Shown: positions 34,426 through 43,229, counted from the first letter of the stretch. The stretch: 64,000 nt of DNA from CADCVW01 sp964251385 (GCA_964251385.1 CAXUJK010000003.1:434001-498000); one strand, 5' to 3'. Made by a program: numbers and translations. The notes: a model not told the origin generated them from the letters alone.

Positions 34426-35286
34426 ATGACGGATCAGCAAAGCCAGGAAATCTATATCGCAGTTCGGAATGAGGTAATGGATGCTCCGGTCGTAAGCGCG
34501 CGGCCTGCCGACGCCGAAGTGCTGCAACTCCGTTCAGGTTCGGTTCCCCGGCAGCCGCTGAGCGTCACGCGCATCGCGCACGCCTCCGTCCTGATCGACT
34601 TCGGCGGCAAGCAGGTGCTGACCGACCCGTGGTTTACGGAAACTTCCGAGTACCACCAAGGGGAGGCGCTCGGCCTGGGCGTGGATGACCTGCCCACCCT
34701 CGCCGCGATCGTGGCGAGCCACGCGCACTACGACCACTTCGACATCGAGAATTTCCGCTACCCGCACAAGGACGTGCCGCTGCTGGTCGGCTTTCCGGAC
34801 ATGGTCGAGCGCGCCCGCAAGGCGGGCTTCACGAACGTGCGGCAGCTTGCCCTTGGCGACACCGAGGTGATCGACGATGTAAGCATCACCGCCCTTCCCG
34901 GAGCGCACAACGTGCCCGAGATCACTTTCCTGCTCGCGGCCGGCGGCAACACCGTCTACTTCGGCGGCGACACGCTGCTGACGCCGGACGTGCGGGGGAT
35001 CGCGGCGCGCGGCCCGGTGGACGTGGCGCTGCTGGCGGTCAACGGCCTTCTCGTGGGCGGCGAACCCGCCGTCAGCAGCTCCGAGGAAGCCGCCGTGTTC
35101 GCCGGAATGCTGGAGGCGTCCGTCGCCATCCCCACGCATTACCGCTTCGTCGGCGGCGCGAACACGGAGGAAAAGATCCTGACGTACAACGGCACGCCGT
35201 TCCGTTTCCTCAACAGCCTGCACCGCTCCGCGCCGGGCACCTTGGGGCGCATCTTGGAACCCGGGCAGAAACAGACCTTCCAGTGA
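34426..35286 (+). CDS. MBL-fold metallo-hydrolase (UlaG-like)
   Basis: The ATG at 34426 follows a very strong AAGGAGG site and gives 286 residues. The metallo-beta-lactamase fold is shown by IAHASVLIDFGGKQVLTDPW, the metal motif SHAHYDHFD (about 108-116), FGGDT (about 183-187) and PTHYRFVG near 243. UlaG-like enzymes hydrolyse lactones or phosphoesters; the substrate is unknown. An N-terminal extension of about 35 residues precedes the fold. It is followed by a CMD-family gene 96 bp downstream on the same strand, so the two may be one unit. Confidence 0.88.
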   Translation: MTDQQSQEIYIAVRNEVMDAPVVSARPADAEVLQLRSGSVPRQPLSVTRIAHASVLIDFGGKQVLTDPWFTETSEYHQGEALGLGVDDLPTLAAIVASHAHYDHFDIENFRYPHKDVPLLVGFPDMVERARKAGFTNVRQLALGDTEVIDDVSITALPGAHNVPEITFLLAAGGNTVYFGGDTLLTPDVRGIAARGPVDVALLAVNGLLVGGEPAVSSSEEAAVFAGMLEASVAIPTHYRFVGGANTEEKILTYNGTPFRFLNSLHRSAPGTLGRILEPGQKQTFQ

Positions 35287-35382
35287 GGCCCGCTCGATAG
35301 CGCCCGGTCGATGAAGTCCAAGGCGACGTCCGGGCGTCGTCACAAAGTCCTCGGCATTCTGCGAAGTCAAAGGAGCTGAACG

Positions 35383-35949
35383 ATGCGCCTGAAGCCTCTG
35401 CTGCCGAAGGACATGAGTGCCGACGTGCTGGCGCTTCACAACGAGATGGCGAGCGCCATGCAGCAAAATCAGCCGGGCGTCGTCTTGCAGGCGGCGGATG
35501 GAGCGCTGACCGGACCGTTCATCCCCATGCTGCACTTTCCGCAATTCGGCCGCGGCTTGTGGGAAGGCAGCAAGATCTTCTTGAAGCCCTGCACACTGCC
35601 CGATCCGGTCCGGCAGGTGGCGATCCTAGCGGTGGGCGCGCATATGGACGCGCGTTTCGAAATCTATTCCCATGAAATCGTGGCTGAGGCCGCCGGGCTG
35701 TCCCCTCAGGCGGTGGCCGCGCTCGCGGCGGGCGAGCGGCCCGCAGCGTTGTCGGACGACCAGGCCATCGCCTTCGACGTGGCGCGTGCGCTCGTTGGGG
35801 GACGGCAATTGCCTGGGTCCACGTACCGTCTCGCAGTGGCCGCCTTCGGTGAGGGAGGCGCCGCCGAACTGATCTTCCTGGTCGGCAGCTACCTGCTGCT
35901 CGCGGTTATAATCAACGGGTACGACCTTGCCGTGCCCGAGGCGGCATAG
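35383..35949 (+). CDS. Carboxymuconolactone decarboxylase-family protein
   Basis: A 188-residue cytosolic protein of the CMD/AhpD-like family: LLPKDMSADVLALHNEMASA at the start, then DPVRQVAILAVGAHMDARFE, then YSHEIVAEAAGLSPQAVAAL, a pattern where the usual CxxC is replaced (HMDARFEIYSH), so it is not a peroxidase-type AhpD. The substrate is unknown. A consensus AAAGGAGCTG ribosome binding site precedes the ATG at 35383. It follows the MBL-fold gene and precedes an EthD gene. Confidence 0.85.
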   Translation: MRLKPLLPKDMSADVLALHNEMASAMQQNQPGVVLQAADGALTGPFIPMLHFPQFGRGLWEGSKIFLKPCTLPDPVRQVAILAVGAHMDARFEIYSHEIVAEAAGLSPQAVAALAAGERPAALSDDQAIAFDVARALVGGRQLPGSTYRLAVAAFGEGGAAELIFLVGSYLLLAVIINGYDLAVPEAA

Positions 35950-36188
35950 CGCCACGGGGCGGATGGAACGGCACCAACCAGTTCGCGCGTACCAATGCGC
36001 TCGCCGCCGAACAGACAAATCGGCGGTTCGCCCTGAACGCGATGGTGCAAATTCAGCTGTAACTTACCTCCGCTTGAGTTGTTGAGGCGGCATGGTCGAA
36101 GAAAATGCCCTTTGCTTACCTGTTCGTTGCAAACTTCTTGACCGCCGTGACCATTATAGCTGCAGCCTCTCGCCACAGAAAGCGCACC

Positions 36189-36545
36189 ATGATCAAATTC
36201 ACTATCCTGCTCAGCCGCAAGCCTTCGCTCACGCATGCCGAGTTCGTGAAACACCATAAGGAAGTGCATGCGGGTCTGTTCATGTCGTTGGCCGTGGTGC
36301 AGTCCACCGTGCGACGCTACGTGCAACAGCATGCCATTCCCGCCGATCTGCCGGGCATGCCGCCGGTCAGATATGACGGCGTCACCGAGCTATGGTTCGA
36401 TGATGTCGACGCGCTCGCCCGGTGCTTCTCCGACCCTGAGTATCTGGCGCGTATTCGGCCCGACGAAGAGTCTTTCCTTGATCTGCACGCCTGCGATTTC
36501 ATCGTTTCGACCGAGTATGTGGTCAGCGATGGCGGCAAGCCCTGA
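36189..36545 (+). CDS. EthD-domain protein
   Basis: The ATG at 36189 gives 118 residues with the EthD (dimeric alpha-beta barrel) fold: MIKFTILLSRKPSLTHAEFV, then KHHKEVHAGLFMSLAVVQST, then YDGVTELWFDDVDALARCFS. EthD proteins were found in ether-degrading gene clusters and are often accessory to ring cleavage or oxidation. An upstream ATG at 36105 would add a hydrophobic leader but lacks a good ribosome binding site. The gene stands alone after the CMD gene; about 240 bp between them show nothing else. Confidence 0.85.
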   Translation: MIKFTILLSRKPSLTHAEFVKHHKEVHAGLFMSLAVVQSTVRRYVQQHAIPADLPGMPPVRYDGVTELWFDDVDALARCFSDPEYLARIRPDEESFLDLHACDFIVSTEYVVSDGGKP

Positions 36546-36623
36546 TTGGTCGGCTCAAACGGATCGAGTCTCAAGGTGAGCGTTGCGCCGCAGGAGCGGT
36601 TCTAGCTCGTCGCCGACGCCAGC

Positions 36624-37679
36624 TTAAGACACTATATCGCTTGCGGTGTTTCCCTGTCTACCCGAGTGAAGTGCCTCCGGTCCGCTCTCGACCGCCAGCA
36701 AGATCGCGTTACTCCGCAGACCATTCACGCCGTCATGCGCGCGCACCTGCGACAACAGATCGTAGGGTTGGCCAAGAACGGGTCTGGTCAATTCGGACAG
36801 ACGATTTGCGTGATGGGCGGGCAAGCGCAGTCGTGCAGAGGCAAGGCCAGCGGTTAGTTGGGCCTCGTCTCGAGGACCCAGAATGGGAAGGATCCCTCTG
36901 CCGGCGATCCAGGCCAGCGCCACTGCGGCTGGCTCCGACCTAAGGTCGTCGGCGATCTCGACCACCGCTTCCAAGACCGGGCTTCCTTCGAAGCCTGCGG
37001 ACGTTCGCGTTCTCGCGGTGATCCGTCCGCCAGCCAGGGGTGAGTAGCCCATCACCCCGAGGCCGTAGGCGGCGGCCAATGGAAGGTGCTCACGGTCGGC
37101 GTTGCGCTCCAGGAGGCTATACTCGAGCTGCAACGCCGCGACGGGTGCCCAGCCGCGCAACTCGGCCATGACCGCCGCCGAGGCCGCTCGCCAAGCCGGG
37201 AAGTTGGAGAGCCCGATATGGATGATCTTGCCGTCGCGGACCAGGTCGTCCAGCCCGTGCATGATTTCTTCGATCGGGGTTACGCCATCGTCGAAGTGCG
37301 GGAAATAAACGTCGATGCGATCGGTCCCGAGCCGCCGGAGGCTCCCGTCGACCTCCGTTCGCATGACCCGTCTGTGGCTTCCCACTGTTCCTGCGGCGGG
37401 CGCGGCAAGATCGGTCCGGCCGTACTTCGAAGCGATCACGAAGGCGTCTCGTCCGAATTCCTTAAGAAACCCGCCCGTGAAGTTTTCCGCCTCACCCAGT
37501 TGGTATGCGCTCGACGTGTCGATGAACGTCCCACCCGCCTCGGCAAAGGCGTGGAGAGCCTGGCGGGCGACCGTGGCATCGAACCCGCCACCCGTGCTTG
37601 TTCCCAGCCGGCCCGTTCCAAGCGCGACTTCAGAGACGCGCAGGCCGGTCCGGTTTCCGAGTAGCATCTGTTTCAACAT
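36624..37679 (-). CDS. Aldo/keto reductase
   Basis: The ATG at 37677-37679 gives 351 residues. The barrel motifs are clear: LRVSEVALGTGRLGTSTGGG, catalytic DTSSAYQLGEAEN, Lys in VIASKYGR, His in VYFPHFDDG, and LPILGPRDEAQLTAG for cofactor binding. The sequence differs from the reductase at 28718. The C-terminal tail after AHHANRL (about residue 305) is unusually long and polar. It is divergent from the HxlR regulator at 37734, with a 21-bp inverted repeat between them, so HxlR probably controls it. Confidence 0.9.
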   Translation of the reverse strand: MLKQMLLGNRTGLRVSEVALGTGRLGTSTGGGFDATVARQALHAFAEAGGTFIDTSSAYQLGEAENFTGGFLKEFGRDAFVIASKYGRTDLAAPAAGTVGSHRRVMRTEVDGSLRRLGTDRIDVYFPHFDDGVTPIEEIMHGLDDLVRDGKIIHIGLSNFPAWRAASAAVMAELRGWAPVAALQLEYSLLERNADREHLPLAAAYGLGVMGYSPLAGGRITARTRTSAGFEGSPVLEAVVEIADDLRSEPAAVALAWIAGRGILPILGPRDEAQLTAGLASARLRLPAHHANRLSELTRPVLGQPYDLLSQVRAHDGVNGLRSNAILLAVESGPEALHSGRQGNTASDIVS

Positions 37680-37699
37680 CGCGTCCGATCGTCTAAATC

Positions 37700-37720
37700 T
37701 GTATCGTTGCGATGGATACA
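37700..37720. promoter_or_regulatory. Candidate HxlR operator between divergent genes
   Basis: TGTATC at 37700-37705 and GATACA at 37715-37720 form perfect 6-bp arms around a 9-bp spacer, centred 24 bp from the hxlR start and 31 bp from the reductase start. HxlR-family regulators bind inverted repeats between divergent genes. The assignment is from position. Confidence 0.5.
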
Positions 37721-37733
37721 AGGTGAGCACGCA

Positions 37734-38135
37734 GTGACAAGAACGCACTTGGAAGTAAGCGACTCACTTGATGATCAGCGTCCCTGTTTGGCGCCGAACG
37801 GCCATGTCGATCTGGTGCAGAAGGCACTTACCGTGATTGATGGACGGTGGAAACTTGCGATCATATCGCGCCTGTTCGAAACCTCTACATTGCGTTTTTC
37901 TGAATTGGAACGCGACATCGCTACTGTATCACAAAAAATGCTTGCGCAGCATCTTCGGGAACTGGAGCGTGACGGTGTTGTCCTCAGGGTGGTTCACGCC
38001 GAAGTCCCGCCTCGCGTTAATTATAGCTTGACCCCGGCAGGTGAAGCGCTGCGCCCCTCTCTAGCGGCGCTGCTGTCATGGGGCACCGAACACATGGTGC
38101 TCATGAAACCGGGAGAAGAAGGATGCGTCGCCTAG
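37734..38135 (+). CDS. HxlR-family transcriptional regulator
   Basis: The GTG at 37734 with AAGGTGAG about 7 bp upstream gives 133 residues with a winged helix-turn-helix of the HxlR (DUF24) type: LVQKALTVIDGRWKLAIISR, then LRFSELERDIATVSQKMLAQ, then RELERDGVVLRVVHAEVPPR. These regulators respond to reactive aldehydes and quinones, often through an N-terminal cysteine; one lies at about residue 19 (RPCLAP). It is divergent from the aldo/keto reductase. Its 3' end overlaps the LprI-like gene by 13 bp. Confidence 0.88.
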   Translation: MTRTHLEVSDSLDDQRPCLAPNGHVDLVQKALTVIDGRWKLAIISRLFETSTLRFSELERDIATVSQKMLAQHLRELERDGVVLRVVHAEVPPRVNYSLTPAGEALRPSLAALLSWGTEHMVLMKPGEEGCVA

Positions 38136-38464
38136 CCTTCGTGCTCATGGCGCTTGCGGGGACGTCGTCGGCAGGCGCCGCCAGCTTCGACTGCGGCAGG
38201 GCTCGCGGCACGGACGAGCGTGCGATCTGCGCAAGTCGTTCTCTCAACGATCGCGACGTCGCGATGGCGATGCTTTATGGACTGGATCGTAAGTTCCTGT
38301 CCATGGGCGGCCGCGGCGCGCTGATCGATCAGCAGGTCGCGTGGTTGCGGGAACGTCGTGCGTGCGGGTCCGATCGTGCCTGCCTGATGCGCGTCTATGA
38401 CCGCCGCATCCGCGAACTGCGGACGATCATCGATCGGCAGGTGGTGATTCGCGGGCCGTTTTAG
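38123..38464 (+). CDS. LprI-type (DUF1311) secreted protein
   Basis: The ATG at 38123 has GGGAGAAGAAGG just upstream and gives 113 residues with a signal peptide (MRRLAFVLMALAGTSSAGAA). The mature part has SFDCGRARGTDERAICASRS, then LNDRDVAMAMLYGLDRKFLS and CGSDRACLMRVYDRRIRELR, the LprI N-terminal (DUF1311) pattern with four cysteines. LprI in Mycobacterium inhibits lysozyme, but most members are uncharacterised. It overlaps the HxlR 3' end and is convergent with the alpha/beta hydrolase at 38427, overlapping it by 38 bp. Confidence 0.8.
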   Translation: MRRLAFVLMALAGTSSAGAASFDCGRARGTDERAICASRSLNDRDVAMAMLYGLDRKFLSMGGRGALIDQQVAWLRERRACGSDRACLMRVYDRRIRELRTIIDRQVVIRGPF

Positions 38465-39362
38465 GACCCTCGCGGGGCTTGCCGAGAAATGGAAGAAGCG
38501 CTGCCAGCACATCGCCTGCGGACTCCTCGGGCAGCAGATGACCGCCGGCTATTTCGGTCCCGGTGACGTCGGCAGCCCATCGCCTCCAGATCCGCAGCGG
38601 CGTCGGCTCGCTCGCACGATCCCCGGAACTGGGCCACAACACCAGCACCGGGCAGGCAAGACGTCGCCCTGCAGCGCGATCGGCTTGATCCTGATCCAGG
38701 TCCTCGTTCATCGCCGCACGATAGTCTTCGCACATGGCATGACGTACGGCGGGATCGCGAAACGCCGTCCGATAGGCCAGTAGGGCCTGGACATCGAAGC
38801 GATCGATGCTCACGCTCAACCTCGCCATGGCCGCGTCGAAGAACGCGTCGGGATCGCTCGACAGCAGGCGCTCCGGCAAGTCGAACGGTTGGGCGAGCAG
38901 GAACCAGTGGAACGCAGCCAAGGCGCCGTCCTTGTCGATCGCGTCAAGCGCATCCAACGTCGGGACGACCGCCAGCGATGCGAAGGCGTCGATCTTGCCG
39001 GGATGATCCAGCGCGAGGCGATATCCGACCCGCGCGCCTCGATCGTGCCCGATGACGCCGAAGCGCTGGTGGCCTAGCGCCTCCATCAGGCCAACCAGAG
39101 AAGCCGCGGCCCGCCGCTTCGTCCACCTTCGGCCCGTCGACCGCACCCTGCTGTCGCCGTAGCCCGGGAGATCGGGGACGATCAGCGTGAAGGATCCGGC
39201 GAGTTGCGGCGCTATCAACCGCCACGCGACGTGCGTTTCGGGATAGCCGTGCAACAAGAGCAGGGGAGGGCCATTGCCTCCGATCACGCCTCGGAAGCGA
39301 ACATCAGCAGACTCGAAATCCAGTTTCCCGAAGGTTTCGAAGAAGGCGGGGGTCTCGGTCAT
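38427..39362 (-). CDS. Alpha/beta hydrolase, haloacetate/fluoroacetate dehalogenase-like
   Basis: A 311-residue alpha/beta-hydrolase. The oxyanion loop is LLLLHGYPETHVAWR, the nucleophile Asp is in GHDRGAR, and the catalytic His is in AGGHLLPEE near 275. An Asp nucleophile rather than Ser, with HDRGAR, RPDLPGYGDS-like turns and FHWFLLAQPFDLPERLL, matches fluoroacetate dehalogenase and soluble epoxide hydrolases. Dehalogenase activity is inferred and the substrate is not known. Its 3' end overlaps that of the LprI-like gene. No regulator sits adjacent. Confidence 0.85.
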   Translation of the reverse strand: MTETPAFFETFGKLDFESADVRFRGVIGGNGPPLLLLHGYPETHVAWRLIAPQLAGSFTLIVPDLPGYGDSRVRSTGRRWTKRRAAASLVGLMEALGHQRFGVIGHDRGARVGYRLALDHPGKIDAFASLAVVPTLDALDAIDKDGALAAFHWFLLAQPFDLPERLLSSDPDAFFDAAMARLSVSIDRFDVQALLAYRTAFRDPAVRHAMCEDYRAAMNEDLDQDQADRAAGRRLACPVLVLWPSSGDRASEPTPLRIWRRWAADVTGTEIAGGHLLPEESAGDVLAALLPFLGKPREGPKTARESPPADR

Positions 39363-39610
39363 CGAAGCGGGATCGTCGCCTCAGCAGCAGGAAGCCTTGG
39401 CTAAGATGCGCGGGCGTCGGAGAACCTGCAAGCAGGCATGAGCGGCGAGCTGGACGGAGCACCTCGCCACGCGCACCGGGGCAGACCTCCGGCATAGCCG
39501 GCCGGTCGTGGGGACGTTCTCGATTCGCTGCGGGGGACAACAAGCCGCCGATCATCGCCGTCGCGACGGCGGACAGCGGGACCGACAAGAACGCCGTTGC
39601 GGCACGTCCC
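39363..39610. other. No gene recognised
   Basis: About 250 bp between two minus-strand hydrolase genes. No convincing frame or regulatory repeat was seen. Confidence 0.4.
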
Positions 39611-40570
39611 TCAGCCGGCGGTAAACGCGGCGAGTTCGGCGTTGAAGCGCTTCGCTTCCTCGTAGAACGGAGCGTGACCGGAATTGGCGTAGATGGAGAG
39701 GGTCGCCCGAGGATTGAGCGCCAGCACGCGATTGGACATCTCAGGCCGCGTGAGCGCGTCATGCGCGCCATAGGTGACGAGCATGCGCGAGGGAATGCCG
39801 AAGGCCGCGTCGATCCCCTCGCCCGAGATGCGGCCGATGCCCTGCTGAAGCTCGCGGGGGACCATGCCGTTGTAGGCCAGCATCTGCCGGAGTTCCGCCT
39901 CGGGCGGCGGCACGGCGAAGCACGCGGCGAGAAAGCCCGCGATCGCGGCCGACCGGACGAACAGGTCGGGCGACGCGAGCTTGCCCGCATAGGCGAGCGA
40001 GACGGGCCCGAGCAGTTCGGGAGAAAGCTTGGTCACTGCATCGACGAGATTGACGCCGGCCGCGCGATCGCCGCCGTATTTCGCCAGATACTGACCCACG
40101 ACCAAGCCGCCCAGCGACCAGCCGACGAGCACCGGGCGACGCAGCCCAGCCGCGTCCATGACCGCCTGCAGATCATCCGCCCAGCGAGCGCCGTCCGCGT
40201 AAATCTCGACGGAAGCGGGCTTGTCCGAGTTCCCGTGTCCCCGAAGATCGTAAGTCACCACGCGGAACCGCGACGCCAGGGCGTCGATCTGGCGATCCCA
40301 GGAGAGGCGGCTCTGGCCCAACCCATGGATCAGGAGAATCTCGCGACCGCCGGGCCTGCCGTAGGCGCGTACCGACAGGTTCAATCCATCGCTCGAACGC
40401 GCGGTCAGCGCCTGACCTGCCGTGACGACCGGCGACGCCGCCAGGTCCGTCGCGCCGCCCGGACGTTTGGGCGCTGCGGCACGGCCGCCGGTGGGCACGA
40501 CTGCGGCTGCGGCGCCAGCCAGCGCTGCTCCCAAAAAGGTGCGTCGTCCGGTTTGCATCGCTTGCTCCAT
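39611..40570 (-). CDS. Exported alpha/beta hydrolase with Tat-like signal
   Basis: The ATG at 40568-40570 gives about 319 residues, with an alternative ATG four codons later. The N-terminus (MQTGRRTFLGAALAGAAAAV) carries a twin-arginine RRTFLG signal. The alpha/beta-hydrolase body has LLIHGLGQSRLSWDRQIDAL, then VVTYDLRGHGNSDKP, nucleophile Ser in VGWSLGG, and His in NSGHAPF near the end. Such enzymes hydrolyse esters or lactones, here in the periplasm. It is divergent from the TetR gene at 40633, so repression by TetR is likely. The frame further upstream is Arg/Pro-rich and was rejected. Confidence 0.87.
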   Translation of the reverse strand: MEQAMQTGRRTFLGAALAGAAAAVVPTGGRAAAPKRPGGATDLAASPVVTAGQALTARSSDGLNLSVRAYGRPGGREILLIHGLGQSRLSWDRQIDALASRFRVVTYDLRGHGNSDKPASVEIYADGARWADDLQAVMDAAGLRRPVLVGWSLGGLVVGQYLAKYGGDRAAGVNLVDAVTKLSPELLGPVSLAYAGKLASPDLFVRSAAIAGFLAACFAVPPPEAELRQMLAYNGMVPRELQQGIGRISGEGIDAAFGIPSRMLVTYGAHDALTRPEMSNRVLALNPRATLSIYANSGHAPFYEEAKRFNAELAAFTAG

Positions 40571-40600
40571 TATATATCGATCACTAAAGTACCTGTTGAT

Positions 40601-40613
40601 CTTGAACGTCAAG
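40601..40613. promoter_or_regulatory. Candidate TetR operator
   Basis: CTTGAACGTCAAG is a perfect 5-3-5 inverted repeat 19 bp upstream of the tetR start and 31 bp from the divergent hydrolase start. TetR proteins bind short palindromes between divergent genes. The assignment is from position only. Confidence 0.4.
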
Positions 40614-40632
40614 CTCTTATCCAGCAGCCGAT

Positions 40633-41286
40633 ATGAAGTTGGACAGAAAATCGCGCGGCGGGCGCCCTCGAAGCTTCGATCGGGAGAAGGCGCTGGAGGC
40701 CGCGCTGCGATCGTTCTGGGAGCGCGGCTATGAAGGAACGTCGATCGGCGCCCTGACGGCGGCGATGGGCATCGCGCCGCCAAGTCTCTACGCCGCGTTC
40801 CGGAGCAAGGCGGCGCTCTACGATGAGGTGCTTGCGCTCTACCAGCGCCGGTTCGGCTCGCCCGCCATCGTCGGCACGGACGCGGATGAACCGGTCGGGA
40901 CGCTGATCGAGGACATGCTGCGACGGGCGGTCGAGGCGGTTACCGATCCGGCCGGCGTTCCGGGGTGCATGGTGTCGGGCGGTATGCTGTTCCATGCGCC
41001 GCGGAATGCCCAGGCGGCTCGCCGCACGGCCGACATTCGCCGCACTTGGCGCGAGGGCCTTGCAGCCCGCTTGCAGCAGGCGATCGACGTTGGCGAGATC
41101 GCGGCATCGCCGGATGCCGTCGTGCTGAGCCGCTTCCTGGCATCGTTGATCCAGGGCATCTCGGTGCAGGCCCGGGATGGCGCGACCCGTGACGAGTTGA
41201 TGGCCGTCGCAAGCCTGGGTTCGGCCGTCGTGGTTCAACGCCGCCCGGAAGATCAAGGTCGCGGTGCGCCGCGCGGGATCGGCTGA
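40633..41286 (+). CDS. TetR-family transcriptional regulator
   Basis: A 217-residue TetR regulator. The helix-turn-helix spans about 12-60 (RSFDREKALEAALRSFWERG, then YEGTSIGALTAAMGIAPPSL, then YAAFRSKAALYDEVL). The C-terminal ligand domain (about 80-190) resembles the TetR_C_16 type (VPGCMVSGGMLFHAPRNAQA). It probably represses the divergent exported hydrolase 62 bp away. No other target is visible nearby. Confidence 0.9.
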   Translation: MKLDRKSRGGRPRSFDREKALEAALRSFWERGYEGTSIGALTAAMGIAPPSLYAAFRSKAALYDEVLALYQRRFGSPAIVGTDADEPVGTLIEDMLRRAVEAVTDPAGVPGCMVSGGMLFHAPRNAQAARRTADIRRTWREGLAARLQQAIDVGEIAASPDAVVLSRFLASLIQGISVQARDGATRDELMAVASLGSAVVVQRRPEDQGRGAPRGIG

Positions 41287-41627
41287 CAAGGAAACGCGCA
41301 ACATGGGAATGCTCCTGAAGCGACCACGCGACGCCACAACTTGAAGGCTCGACGAAGATGACTCCGCGCGAACTAAGCCGGCCCTGCCGCGAACGGCTTG
41401 ATCACGATCAACGATGTCCGATCCGAGGCAGGCACGCGATGGCAAGGGGCATGACGAGTTGCCGCCGGTCGCGCGCCGGTTGTCGCCGGAGTCATGTGAA
41501 GCATCCGAGAAGCAGAAGGCATTGTAGTTGAACATGCGGGATCATGACGATCATGGGACGCGCAAGTCCATGCGCGTGAAACCGGACGATCGCCGCGCGG
41601 TGCCAGCAACCGAGTCGCCGGGTCCGA
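41287..41627. other. Intergenic stretch with an FNR-type site
   Basis: About 340 bp without a convincing gene between the convergent ends of the TetR and MBL genes. A promoter would not be expected between two gene ends, yet a perfect FNR-type palindrome is present at 41398-41411. GGCATGA and GAGTCATGTG words follow, as in the 27.7-kb intergenic DNA. A small RNA or short peptide is possible. Confidence 0.45.
41398..41411. promoter_or_regulatory. FNR/FixK-type palindrome, perfect
   Basis: TTGATCACGATCAA fully matches TTGAT-N4-ATCAA. It lies between two gene 3' ends, so any target is an unannotated transcript. Confidence 0.45.
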
Positions 41628-42605
41628 TCAGAAGCTGTATGCTGCCCCTGCCTGCGCGGCCACGAAGCGCTCGGGCGGCAAGTCCGCGAGCGCGAGCGCT
41701 GAGGAAAGACCTTTTGCCGGTTCGTCACGCGGTTCGTCGGTGAGCTGAAACGTGCCCCAGTGGATGCCGAGCGCGCGGCCTGCGCCGACGTCGTGCATCA
41801 TCCTCAGCGCCTCCGCAGGATCGACATGCTGCGCGCCCATGAACCAGCGTGGCTCGTAAGCGCCGATCGGTATCAGCGCCACGTCGGGTGCGCCGTGTCG
41901 CGCTCGAATGTCTCGGAAGATCGCGCCGTCGCCGTACCCCGTGTCGCCGGCGAACCAGATCGTGCGGGTCGGTGACTCGATGAAATGCCCGCACCACAGC
42001 GCCATGCGCCGGTCGACGATCGTGCGCGCGGACCAGTGGTTCGCGCGCGTCAGCGTTGTCGCCAACGTCTCGCTGATCACCACGCGCTCGTGCCAGTCGG
42101 CGACGATCGTCCGCGCCGTGGGAACGGCGGCGCGGACGATCGCGTCGTTGCCCAGCGGCATCACCATCAGCGGATCGTGCTCGGCCTGCAATCGGCGGAG
42201 CGTCGTGACGTCGAGATGGTCGTAATGGTTGTGGCTGATCAGCACCGCGTCGATTGGCGGTAGATCCTTGAGCGCAATGCCCGGTGGGGTCACGCGCTTC
42301 GGACCGGCGAAGGTGACGGGGCTCGCCCGATCCGACCACACCGGATCGGTCAGAATGTTGCGACCCGCCGCCTGGATGAGCAGCGTGGCATGGCCGACCA
42401 TCGTGATGCGCAAGCCGGCGACCAGTGGGTCCGGCTTCGCCGGCGTCAGCGCCACCGCCTTGGGCCAACGCGCCGGACGGCTCTCGCGCCGCCAGCGCAG
42501 CACCTGGAGCAACGAGCGGTCCGTATCTGGCTGTCCGGGACTGAAGAAGCGCGTGCCGTCGTAATGGTCGCTCGGTGGCCCCCGGTAATAGCGGTTCGTC
42601 GGCAT
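41628..42605 (-). CDS. MBL-fold hydrolase, NAPE-PLD-like
   Basis: The ATG at 42603-42605 gives 325 residues; a GTG 24 bp upstream is possible. The beta-lactamase-like fold is shown by ITMVGHATLLIQAAGRNILT, then DPVWSDRASPVTFAGPKRVT, the metal motif SHNHYDHLD, HWSART, and FAGDTGYGD. The arrangement matches N-acylphosphatidylethanolamine phospholipase D-like bacterial enzymes. A Trp-rich N-terminal segment (RWRRESRPARWPKAV) precedes the fold. The substrate is inferred as a lipid or phosphodiester. Confidence 0.88.
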   Translation of the reverse strand: MPTNRYYRGPPSDHYDGTRFFSPGQPDTDRSLLQVLRWRRESRPARWPKAVALTPAKPDPLVAGLRITMVGHATLLIQAAGRNILTDPVWSDRASPVTFAGPKRVTPPGIALKDLPPIDAVLISHNHYDHLDVTTLRRLQAEHDPLMVMPLGNDAIVRAAVPTARTIVADWHERVVISETLATTLTRANHWSARTIVDRRMALWCGHFIESPTRTIWFAGDTGYGDGAIFRDIRARHGAPDVALIPIGAYEPRWFMGAQHVDPAEALRMMHDVGAGRALGIHWGTFQLTDEPRDEPAKGLSSALALADLPPERFVAAQAGAAYSF

Positions 42606-42767
42606 GCCGACGGAGTAGTCGATCGGCACGTCTCAGACGAGCAAGTTTTGCCCACACCGCCATCTTCATCAGCGTATCTGCGTCGCCTGTAGCTGCGGGC
42701 GTATCCGGCGGCGATTGCATGCGATGGTCGGGATCGATTACACGACGAAGCCGCGTTGGGAGCTTAA

Positions 42768-43229
42768 GTGACAATTTTAGGCGGGTGCCGATGCGGAGCA
42801 GTGAGGTACGAACTGGCGCGGCGGGACTTGCCGCCGAGCTACGCCTGTCACTGCCTTGATTGCCAGACTTGGAGCGGCAGCGCGTTCTGCTTGCATGCAT
42901 TGATGGTCGAGGAGGCGATTGCGACCACTGGCGCACTCGTGTCTTACGAGCATGAAGGAACCGGCGGTCATACGTCTACACAGACCATTTGCGGCGTCTG
43001 CCATACCCGCATCTACAATCGGAATTCGGCAGTACCAGGGCTGATCGTGTTACGCGCCGGAACCCTCGATGGGAGCGATCGGATCGACCCGGTCGCGCAT
43101 ATCTGGGTCAAGCGGAAGCAGCCTTGGCTGACCCTTCCGACCGACGTTCCAACCTGGCTCGAGAGCCCGACCCCGCAGGAGTTCGGGGACGCCTTGCGGA
43201 AACGCGAAATTATCCGTTTATCGTGTTAA
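42768..43229 (+). CDS. GFA-family (glutathione-dependent formaldehyde-activating-like) zinc protein
   Basis: A 153-residue GFA-fold protein with all zinc-binding cysteines: GGCRCGAVRYE at about 6-16, ACHCLDCQTWSG at about 27-38, and TICGVCHTRIYN at about 73-84. GFA bound to glutathione speeds formaldehyde detoxification in Paracoccus, but most family members lack demonstrated activity. It stands alone with no ribosome binding site stronger than GGAGCT upstream. Confidence 0.9.
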   Translation: MTILGGCRCGAVRYELARRDLPPSYACHCLDCQTWSGSAFCLHALMVEEAIATTGALVSYEHEGTGGHTSTQTICGVCHTRIYNRNSAVPGLIVLRAGTLDGSDRIDPVAHIWVKRKQPWLTLPTDVPTWLESPTPQEFGDALRKREIIRLSC

